Of a stretch of 64,000 bases of DNA, positions 55,488 to 64,000 are shown piece after piece. A program made the translations under genes and the position numbers. The notes under the pieces are model-generated. The model was given only the letters and a program-made list of their open reading frames with translations, had not been told where the DNA came from and did not search any database. The number at the start of each line of letters is the position of its first letter. Positions within the stretch are counted from its first letter, which is position 1. Source of the stretch: Erinaceus europaeus (taxonomy: Eukaryota > Chordata > Mammalia > Eulipotyphla > Erinaceidae); assembly GCF_950295315.1 (NCBI RefSeq), contig NC_080166.1, positions 97,345,141 through 97,409,140 of the forward strand, in the 5' to 3' direction.

Positions 55488-55844
55488 TGATTTTTCTGCA
55501 TTCTTGTTAGGTTGGTTAACCTTGGTAAAAGCAAGTAGGTGAATTTAGAAATGAGTTTAATTGACTGTTATTATCATCCTGCTATTTCACTGGAATAATT
55601 CACTTAGTCATTTAAGTTGATTCACTAATGGAGCAGATAGATACGAGAGATGGAGCAAAAATCACCACTACAGCCCAATAATTTCCTCCAAAGCCTCCTG
55701 GAAAATTGCATACCTCCACATGAAATTTCACTTACCAATCTCAAAACAACATTCAGTAAAACAGAAAAGGGAATTATCTGTGAGCTATCTGCATACTGAT
55801 TTTTCTGTAGTAGGACAAAGCATTGGTATTCTGAAAAACTCCCT
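55484..55844. other. Unrecognised intergenic sequence
   Basis: Nothing supported. Confidence 0.55.
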
Positions 55845-56027
55845 CTGCTGTTAGAGACAGCCAGAAGTCAAAAGGGAACAGGGTGATAGAGAGGAAGAGA
55901 GAGACAGAGACACCTGCAGCCCTGTTTCACAAAACTTTACCCTGAAGGTGGGGACCTGGGACTTGAACCTGGGTCCTTGTACACTGTACTGTGTATGCTC
56001 AACTAGGTGCACCACCATCCGGCTTCC
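55845..56027 (-). mobile_element. SINE, family B
   Basis: GTTAGAGACAGCCAGAAGTC, CCTGCAGCCCTGTTTCAC, GGGACTTGAACCTGGGTCC and CAACTAGGTGCACCACC on the plus strand. Confidence 0.88.
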
Positions 56028-56976
56028 GAGCAGACTACTTTGAAAGAATTCATTTCGATAACATTCAGGAATACAAGGAGAGATAGATGCTGTCTGGGTT
56101 GTTATGTCCAGGGGAAATTCATTCTACTGTGCATGAGGTATGGACTGTTAGTCTCTTTTCCTGCTAGCTAGTATGCTCAGGCAACTCTTTGACATCTTCC
56201 TACTGTGATTTCAATTCTAGGCAAAACTACTGGACAATAAAGCAGCTAAAATATTATTGCCAGTGGGCAATCTCTGGCCTAATGTATGTATAGAGCAGGC
56301 AGGTCTTTTGGGGTCTAATTTGGTGATTTGAGAAAACTGACTTCTACCCTCCCTCTGACTATATAGGAATGCACACTAACAACTTCTGTAAGAGAAATCC
56401 TCAGCTTCAGAGAGATGTGAAATTAACACATTTATCAGACCCTTTATGTGAAGCTCGGCCTCTGAGGGAATGGGGATAGGAGAGGAGAAAATTCTGCTCC
56501 AGGAGGAGAACTGAGCTACACACAGGATTGAGAAGCTTTGGGCCTCACTCATGTTTCATCAGTCCTGTTTCTAGACTCTCGTCACTCACTGTGATTTATT
56601 TTATGAAGGTCAGTGAGAGACCACACTAACCACTTTAACTTGAGAAATAAAGCAGAGGATATGTTCCTGCCATGCAATAAAACAACAGGCTAGAAAAGAA
56701 GTTCACATAGCCAGTCATTTTGTTGATATGCTACCAGCTAATAAGTTTTTTTTTTTTTGAAGGATGGCGTGTTCAGTGTTTCAGCCATGATAAATGCAAA
56801 AACACTGACACCATCAACATGCTTTGAAATGGGCTCTAGCACAGTGCTTTTCAGAGGCAGGTGCTGAATAAATAATTGCTGAACCAATGAAAAGTTTTAT
56901 ATGTGGCCTTCCCATTTTCCTGGTCTACAAATGCATCATCCCTAACCTAGACTCAGTCCTTGGTACTGTCGATACA
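56028..56976. other. Unrecognised intergenic sequence
   Basis: T-run at about 56747; no gene or clear repeat. Confidence 0.6.
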
Positions 56977-57225
56977 CCTTTTGGATTTTCTCTTTTTTAA
57001 ATTATTCTATTTATTTATTTATTTATTTATTATTGGATAGAGACACAGAGAAATTGAGAGGGGAGGGGGAGATAAAGAATGAGAGAGACAGAGAGACACC
57101 TGCAGCCCTGCTTCATCCTGCAGTCGGGGGGACCAGGGACTTGAACCTGCATCCTTGGACACTGTGATGTGAGCGCTTAACCAGATGTGTCACCACCTGG
57201 CCTGGCCCCTCCTTTTGGATTTTCT
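56977..57225 (-). mobile_element. SINE, family B, with 15-bp perfect TSD
   Basis: CCTTTTGGATTTTCT at 56977-56991 and 57211-57225. The body has (TTTA)n, GGATAGAGACACAGAGAAATTG, CAGGGACTTGAACC and CGCTTAACCAGATGTGTCACC. Confidence 0.96.
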
Positions 57226-57688
57226 GTTTTCCTGTCTTGTTTGTTCCTCAGTAATTATTCCAAAGTTTCCACCATTCTTTTTAAGATCTGACCTTATCTG
57301 GTAACTCTTCTCCATCTTATCCCTTTCAAGTTACTCTCATGTTAGTCCTACCCATACATATATGTAATTCCTGTCCTCAAGATTGTAAAGACAAAACCCT
57401 TCTCTGTTCAAACCATTCCATTCAGAGATATCATTCTCTCCTCTCCTTATATTCTCTCTCTTTCTCCCTCCTCCCTCCCTCTCCTCCCTCCACTCCTTCT
57501 CTTTCCCTTCTCCACCCCCCATACTGGGTTACACAATCTTCCTCACTCTTAATGTAGCCATAGTTTTTTTTCTCTCTCTCTCTACCATTTACTTTTGAGG
57601 AAAAGTCCTTTCCTGTGAAATTATGAAACTCTCCTTTAGCCAGTACGTTCTCAGTTCAATGTTTCTCATTCCTTCTTGTCTCTGAGGG
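57226..57688. other. Unrecognised sequence with a pyrimidine-rich stretch
   Basis: CT-rich at about 57437-57515; nothing else supported. Confidence 0.55.
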
Positions 57689-57939
57689 CCACTTTTTTTT
57701 TTCTTTTTCTTTTTGTCTTATGGGTTATTGCTGGGGCTCTGTGCCTGCACTGCGAATCCACTGCTCTTGCAGTCATTTTTTTGGATAGGACAGCGAGAAA
57801 TTGAGAGAGGAGGGGAAGCTAAGGAGAGAGAAAGATGGACACCTGAAGACCTGCTTTAGTGCTTGTGAAGAGACCCCCCCACACACCTTAGGTGGGGAGC
57901 TGGGGTGTCAAACCAGGTTCCTTGTGCCTGGACCACTTT
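57689..57939 (-). mobile_element. SINE, family A, short TSD
   Basis: CCACTTT at 57689-57695 and 57933-57939. GTTATTGCTGGGGCTCTGTGCCTGC, GGATAGGACAGCGAGAAATTG and ACCTGCTTTAGTGCTTGTGAAG on the plus strand. The 5' head is mostly missing. Confidence 0.85.
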
Positions 57940-58012
57940 ATTCCAAGCTCAAGAGGTAGATTTTATCTACCTGTTGAAGGATGAGAAGCTCTATTTAAAG
58001 GTTCTCAATCTA

Positions 58013-58146
58013 GGGGGGAGGTGGTGGGGAGATAACATAATGGTTATGCAAAAAGATTCTCATGTCTAAGGCTTTTGGGTCCTGAATTCAATCCCCTGCA
58101 CCACCATAAGCCAGAGCTGAGCAGTGTTCTGGCAAAAACAAGCAAA

Positions 58147-58181
<35 letters not shown>

Positions 58182-58182
58182 A
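58013..58182 (+). mobile_element. SINE, family C, with (AAAT)n tail
   Basis: GGTTATGCAAAAAGATTCTCATG, AATTCAATCCCCTGCACCACC, AGCCAGAGCTGAGCAGTGTTCTGG, then (AAAT)n at 58144-58182. Confidence 0.92.
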
Positions 58183-58789
58183 TTCCAGTAAGAATGTTCC
58201 CTTGAAGTTTGTGTGTCCAAATGTCTGCTTGTAGCATACCCCGTAATTCTATCACCCACATACAACTCTTTGTCGCTTATCTACTTTGTGCCAGGAATGC
58301 GGAGTACGTGCTTTATAAGAAGTTAGATTCAAACTCCATCACCACACAGGAGCACTATGACACTCAGGAAGAACTTCATGGACCATGAAGTGCTGTGGTA
58401 TACCTCTCTCCAGATAACTGGGGAGAATGAGTCTGAAGAGCACTCAGCTCAGCAGTGGTTTCACACATGTGTGTGATCGCTGAAGTTAATTCTTTGGCAG
58501 TGACTAAAAAAAAAAAAAAAAAAAAAAAAACCCAAAAGAATGAATTGGCAATAGAGAAGGAAATTAAGTAAAAATAAAGAAGGTGTTAACCCTTGAAAAC
58601 TTTTACAATATGACAATCCTATAGTACGTGAGTTGCAGGGACAAATGACAAATGTGAAAATTGCAGTGAAAGAGAGGAGTATGAGTTAAATGGGGCATTT
58701 CAAATTCCCTAAGGTTGGATTCCTATTTGCTTGCTAAATTGCTTGGTCCATGCCCTTAAACCTCTTTAATCCCTTTTTGTTGTTGTAAT
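58183..58789. other. Unrecognised intergenic sequence
   Basis: Contains an A25 run at 58506-58530; nothing else supported. Confidence 0.6.
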
Positions 58790-59072
58790 TGTAGTCTTCA
58801 CTGCTATAGGCCAGGGGGGAGGGAGAGGAGAGGAGAGGAGAGGAGAGGAGAGGAGAGGAGAGGAGAGGAGAGGAGAGGAGAGGAGAGGAGAGGAGAGGAG
58901 AGGAGAGGAGAGGAGAGGAGAGGAGAAATAGGTAGAGAGAGATCAGAGACAGAGATGGAAAGACACTACAGCACTGAAGCTTCAGTATGGTTGGGGCTAG
59001 GCACTAACTAGAGTCATGTGCATGACAAAGTAGGCACAATATCTACATCGGCTATTTTTCTGGTCTCTTAAC
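58790..59072 (-). mobile_element. SINE, family D, with a pentamer expansion
   Basis: CACTGCTATAGGCCAG, then (AGGAG)n, then AGACACTACAGCACTGAAGCTTC, GGTTGGGGCTAGGCAC and TCATGTGCATGAC on the plus strand. Confidence 0.55.
58823..58926. repeat. (AGGAG)n pentanucleotide array
   Basis: About 20 near-perfect AGGAG units in the purine-rich part of the D-type SINE. Confidence 0.96.
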
Positions 59073-60029
59073 CTTGAAATCAGTACATCTCCAGGTTTTG
59101 CTGAGTTTACTCCCTTTGCTATTTTCTTACCTTTCCTCCATATACCAACCTCTCAATTCCTCTAGTATTGTCTATACTAGTGGGTCATTGTTGCAGTTGA
59201 TCTCTAGCTCTCTCTCTCTCTCATAAATCCTGCTTTATTATCAAATCCATCCTCATATAGTTGTTAGAGGAATTTACACAAAGCACAAATCAGACCAAGT
59301 CCCTCATCTACTATTTTGATCAGGATAGCTGATGCTGTCTGCTATACCAAACAACACCCATATCTTATAGGCTCAGAACAGTGCCTCTGTATTTCTTGGT
59401 CCTGTTAGAGTCAGATCAAGTCTGATGGATCTCTCTGATAGCTCTCCTCCAAGGGGTGTGTGTCTCAGTGGCTCTATGCTTCTTAATTTGTCAGACTGTC
59501 ATTCCAAGCCTTACCTTATGGGTTCCTGCAAAAGGAGATAGGACTGAACAAAAAAATGCCAAGGGTGATATTAGGTCCAGACTATACTTTGATTTATGTT
59601 ACATTGGTCAACAGTCAATGTAGCTCCAACCTCAATGTAGGAGGGACTAGAGAAACAAAACAAAAACAACAACAACAGGATTTAAGCATCTAGCTAAATT
59701 TGCCCTACTTGCTTTAACAGTCTCTTAACTTCGTATAGTCCAAGAAGTTGTAGCCCCTGATCATGTGTTTTGAAACCCACAAGGCAGTGTTGTGAATACC
59801 CCTTATCTCTCTTCTTTCCTTGTTTTTAAATATGGTCCCTTACTCTTTCTTCCCTAATAGTTCTCCCTCTACATAAGAATAAAATCAACATCTCTATTTT
59901 CTTAGCTGGATATGTTTTACTAATTAAAATTGTGTGTTAAAAGGAATTGCTTCTCACATTTTGTGTTTTAAGAGTCTGAGTCAACAATATTCTAATCAGT
60001 TTCTAACAGAAACCTTGATCAAGGAATAT
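59073..60029. other. Unrecognised intergenic sequence
   Basis: 59220-59340 may be an old LINE relic; I cannot confirm it. Confidence 0.5.
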
Positions 60030-60275
60030 GTTTATTTATTAGTTTAATTCTTTTTTTCTTGGGGTATTAATGGTTAACAGTAGATACAGTTTTTGGTACA
60101 TGTGTAAAATTTCACAGTTTTCTGCAAAACACTCTCACCCCCAGCCTAGATCCTCCTTTGCCATCATGCACCCAGATTTGAAAGCTTCCCCCTTCCCACC
60201 CCCCATCCTTTACTTTGGTGCAATACACCAAACAAGGTTATTTTCTCCCCTTTTTGTATGATTTACTGTAACACA
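60030..60275 (-). mobile_element. LINE 3'-end relic (L1-like), minus copy
   Basis: The minus strand reads CTGGGTGCATGATGG, GGGGGTGAGAGTGTTTTGCAG, ACACATGTACC and TAACCATTAATACCCC. The same blocks occur on the plus strand at 62670-62810. Confidence 0.65.
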
Positions 60276-61059
60276 GTGAAGTGTTTTTTTTTTTTAATGA
60301 AAAACTTGAAATCTGAAAACCTCAGGTGCTCCTAATATTTCAGAAATGATGTCGAGAGAGAAGATTTACAGGTGTCAAAACATGTCCTCTGTCTAAAAGG
60401 GCAGTCTTTTCAAAGGTGTCAAGATGAGAAATATTTTCTAAATACCTATTACACCTCTTTCCTTAACCTTTTCACCAGAGGAAATACATGGCCTCCCCAC
60501 AGCTGGGATCAGAGTCAGAATGGGATTAATCACCAGGACCCAGCATAGAGGGGCTAAGGTACCCGACTGTGACCTCTGCTTTAAGTCTGGAGAATGCGGC
60601 TAAAGGTGGTTTGTTGTAGTCTCATGTTCAAAATTACTTTTCCCAAGAACCACTCTAATAACACAATCTCTTCATCTCCTTGTTTAGATGTAGGGGTGAC
60701 TGTCTTCAAGCCTCTTGCCTCTTGTTAACTTGACAAATTAGGCTAATAGCATCCACCTCATAGGATTGCTGTAGGGAAGAAATATGGTACTGCAGCAAAA
60801 TTTTAGAACGTTGGCTTATGGATCTTAATATATATTAGCAAAGTTCACAGAAATATGGACAACTAAGACATAATAGGTATCAACAGCCCCTTTTACATTT
60901 ATATTTGTATTCAGAAGACAGTTGTCCAGAGAGCTGTTTCTACTTTGAATTTTTAAGGATATTTTCTGAGGAGAATAAAACTATTATGATGGTGTCAGCA
61001 TGTTCATCAGCAGAAGTGAAAACAAATTGTGATACATTCATGTTTATATTGCTATTCAA
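60276..61059. other. Unrecognised intergenic sequence
   Basis: Nothing supported. Confidence 0.6.
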
Positions 61060-61175
61060 TATTTTATTTTATCCAGAGCTTTGCTTAATTCTGGCTTAAG
61101 ATGGTTATGGGGATTGAATTTGGATACTCTAGTGCCTCAGACATGCCTGTCTATCTTCCTTGTTACCTATAATGT
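61060..61175 (-). mobile_element. SINE, family C, diverged
   Basis: TATCCAGAGCTTTGCTTAATTCTGGC, ATGGGGATTGAATTTGG and GTGCCTCAGACATGCCTG on the plus strand. Confidence 0.65.
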
Positions 61176-61676
61176 ACTTTAAAACACTTCCACATTAAAC
61201 TGTATTATATTATATGCATACATGTAATTAAACTTACAAATAAATTATTTGTATGTTATTAAAACATAAGCTAACATATGTTGATTCAATTTATAGATAT
61301 TCAAAATAAGACACCTGATATTTCAAATGTATTGCAGGAGAATCACTCATTAGATTTAGAGGTATGAAGAATCACTTTAAGGTATGAAGTAACAGATGGT
61401 TGACTATCCATGGTTCCCAAGAAAGTACAAATGAGCCAGCAAGAAGGACCTCAGTCTCTAGGTCAGGTAACAGCAGACTTACTAACTGGCATAAGGAAGA
61501 AATTAGGTGTATGGGAGAGATCAAAAGATGCATAAGTCCTCATCCCTGGAACCGTTAAACATGTTATATTATATAACCAGGAAATATTGCAGAAGCAATT
61601 AATCTTGAGATGGGAAGGCTAGTCTAGATTATCTAGGTGAAGTGGATGTAATCAGAGTTGTGGCTGTTGGTGGTGT

Positions 61677-61678
<2 letters not shown>
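61176..61678. other. Unrecognised intergenic sequence
   Basis: Nothing supported. Confidence 0.6.

Positions 61679-61719
<41 letters not shown>
61679..61719. repeat. (TG)n microsatellite
   Basis: About 20 units. Confidence 0.96.
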
Positions 61720-61724
<5 letters not shown>

Positions 61725-62499
61725 GAAAGCAGGAGATGGCAATAAGAGGAGGAGCGATGGTAATGAATGTCACAGAGTTTACTGAACTGTGGTGATAGAG
61801 AAAGGAGCAACACACCAAGTCTAACAGGTGATCTGTTGAAGATAAAAGGGAAAAACAAGAAAAATCTCTTCTTGGAGCTTATCTACAAATACCTTGAACT
61901 TAGCTCTTGAAAACATTTCAAACTTCTGACATATAGCCCTATAAGGGAAGAGACTTGTGTTGTTTTAATTACTACATTTGCAGATCTGTTACAGTTGTAA
62001 CAGGAAAAGAACACACAATTGTGCATCACTTGATGGCATTCCAACAAGGAGCCCTAAGTACCACAGATGGTCACCTAACTCCTACTGCTTAGTGACTGCC
62101 ATAGTGATCAATATGTCACTGAGTCTTTTGGAGGCAACACTGTCAGATTTTGTGTCTTGATCATATCTCTTACTCTTCTACTTGATTTAATCTTACATAA
62201 AGTGGTTCATCATGGCCCCTAAGTGTGGAAAACTCATTGTGAAGATGTTAGCATAAATAATATGAGCTGGTATAACCATGTAGAATGTTGGTGTGATTCA
62301 TGACTACATAAAGTTATCCTGGCTTTAAAAACCCACAAGGCTGCACACTATTTATTAACTCATCTGTTTCTTTCCCAAAACTCATCTTAGCTGAGAGAAA
62401 TCATTTGAATTTGATTATGCCCTCAGTAAGATAGGTGTAAGTCACAGAGAGAAAGTGAAAAGTCTGGGGTTCACCACCAGTACAATCACCCCAATCTTC
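61720..62499. other. Unrecognised intergenic sequence
   Basis: Nothing supported. Confidence 0.6.
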
Positions 62500-62820
62500 A
62501 CACTATGATTCAGACAGTGTGACAACGATTTGGCTAAGAAAGGTCATATTCATCTGTTAGTCATCCTTTTCTTCTTGCCTCATCTCACTTAACATGATTC
62601 CCTCACGCTCCATCCAAGATGAGGCAAAGAAGCTTACTTTAGAGGACAGGGAGGTGACTGGGAGAATTTTGGGGTCTGGGTGCATGATGGGGGGAAGACC
62701 TAATTTGGGGGTGAGGGTGAGAGTGTTTTGCAGACACTTATCACAGGGAGTTGAGAAATTGTACCCATGTTTTCAATGTACTGTAAGCCATTCACCACCC
62801 CCAATAAAATAATAATAAAG
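62500..62820 (+). mobile_element. LINE 3'-end relic (L1-like), plus copy
   Basis: CTGGGTGCATGATGG, GGTGAGAGTGTTTTGCAGAC, TTGTACCCATG and CTGTAAGCCATTCACC, ending CCAATAAAATAATAATAAAG. Copy of the element at 60030-60275 in opposite orientation. Confidence 0.68.
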
Positions 62821-62842
62821 AGGTAGAAAGAGAGAAGGAAAG

Positions 62843-63060
62843 GGGGCGGGTGGTGGCGCACCTGGTTGAGCACATATGTTACAATGCACAAGGACCCAGG
62901 TTCAAGTCCCAGACCCACCTGCGGGGGGGAAAGCTTCACGAGTGGTAAGACAGGGCTGCAGATGTCTGTCTCTCTTTCTCTCTCTCTCTTCCCACTTCCC
63001 TCTTGATTTCTGGCTGTCTGTATCCAATAAACAGATAAAGATAATAAAACATTTTAACAG
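62843..63060 (+). mobile_element. SINE, family B
   Basis: GGGCGGGTGGTGGCGCACCTGGTTGAGCAC, CAAGGACCCAGGTTCAAGTCCC, CTTCACGAGTGG and GTATCCAATAAACAG. Confidence 0.93.
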
Positions 63061-63267
63061 AAAAAGAGAGAGAGAAAGAAAGAAAGATAGATCATGTTAA
63101 TAACCCTGAGTCCAAGGCATGTCCTGAAAGCAAATGTCACACTGTCCACTGATTTGCAGTGGTCACTGAGCCATAAGGCCTGTACATGGAACTCTTGCAT
63201 AAGTGTTGGGATGAGGAAAAGGATAGTCTTGTCCAAATATATTTAATTGTAATTTATAGTTTAATTA

Positions 63268-63585
63268 TGGAGGTTTTTTTGTCTCCAGGGTCATCCCTGG
63301 GGTTCAGTGCCTGCATTATGAATTCACTGCTCCTGAAGGCCATCCTCTTTTTCACTGTTGTCGCTGCTGCTGTTGAATAGGACAGAGAGAAATTAAGAGA
63401 GGAGGGAAAGACAGGGAGAGGGAGAGAAAGACACCTGCAGACTTGTTTCATTGCTTGTGAAGTGACCCTCCCCACTCCCCTGCTGCAGGTGGGGATCTGG
63501 GGGCTTGAACCTGGATTCTTGTACCTTTCCTTATGCTTCAAACTGTGTGTGCTTAACTCAGTGTACTACTGCCCAACTCTCTGGA
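63268..63585 (-). mobile_element. SINE, family A long form
   Basis: TGTCTCCAGGGTCATCCCTGG, CACTGCTCCTGAAGGCC, AATAGGACAGAGAGAAATTAAG, CTTGTTTCATTGCTTGTGAAG and TGCTTAACTCAGTGTACTAC. TGGAG plus a T-run on both sides may be the TSD. Confidence 0.9.
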
Positions 63586-64000
63586 GTTTTTTTTTTTCTT
63601 GAACAGCTAGCAAATGATTATAAAATGAAACAATTAAGAGCAACAAAGCTTCTCTTACTTTAAAAGAACAAGTTTTACAGCACCAAAATGTTCTGCCCTC
63701 TGCAGTACATGTAAATTACTACAGAGATTAAGTGAAGATATTGGAAATTTTTTGTATGGAGACATCTTTCTCCTGCTACCTTCACTGTAGGGATTCCTGT
63801 GTCCATTGTTGGAAACTAAGGCCTAGCTTTTGGCTATAGTTTTTTTTAATTCAGAAACCACTTTGAAAACATTGAGAGCTGGTGAAGTTAATAAAGATTG
63901 AGTATGGAAGATGGGAAAGATATGTATTTAGATACTGCATCAGTATCTCTCATGAGAAAAATGGGAGACAGTTATGGTGTAATTCCTTGTGTTATAAGAA
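63586..64000. other. Unrecognised intergenic sequence
   Basis: Nothing supported. Confidence 0.6.

Overview
The window looks like mammalian nuclear DNA, most likely from a hedgehog (Erinaceidae). It is AT-rich and packed with short tRNA-derived SINEs of a few families that I associate with Erinaceus. It also carries L1 3' ends, faint L2-like relics and many simple repeats. I found no bacterial, viral or dense multi-gene architecture. The species call is an inference from repeat style and one gene exon.

The only protein-coding gene sequence I can support is coding exon 1 of glypican-6 (GPC6), on the minus strand at 22165-22327, with a GT splice donor just below it. It sits in a roughly 2 kb CpG island (about 21180-23110) that holds the promoter and 5' UTR. 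Positions 1-22164 are therefore the 5' part of GPC6 intron 1, which is very long in other mammals. Positions above about 23.1 kb are upstream of the gene; in other mammals GPC5 is the upstream neighbour in the same orientation, but no GPC5 exon is visible here. A 122-bp (GT) tract borders the upstream edge of the CpG island.

The rest is repeats and unrecognised unique sequence. I group the SINEs by eye as follows. Family A is 280-345 bp, with a tRNA-like head carrying A and B boxes and a body around GTCGCTTCAC..GGTGAAGCAGG. Family B is about 210 bp and ends CTATCCAATAAATAAATA. Family C is about 130-170 bp, with CTCATGCCTGAGG and CCAGAGCTGAGCAGTGCTCTGG. Family D and others are older and diverged. 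Several copies keep clear target-site duplications (TSDs) of 10-17 bp, and several are nested, which orders their insertions.

The most unusual element is a 5'-truncated, broken non-LTR retrotransposon at about 43985-45590 (minus strand). Its reverse transcriptase (motifs LTAAYDTV, SGLPQGSV, YADD) looks jockey-like and arthropod-type rather than L1 or L2. Two other loci carry the same 3' terminus ending in an AAG-repeat tail. One is a 23-bp insertion at 18458-18480 with a perfect 11-bp TSD. The other is a roughly 0.7 kb composite at 30640-31362 whose last about 45 bp before the tail match the LINE 3' end. Together they suggest a LINE family with a non-autonomous partner, active in this lineage.
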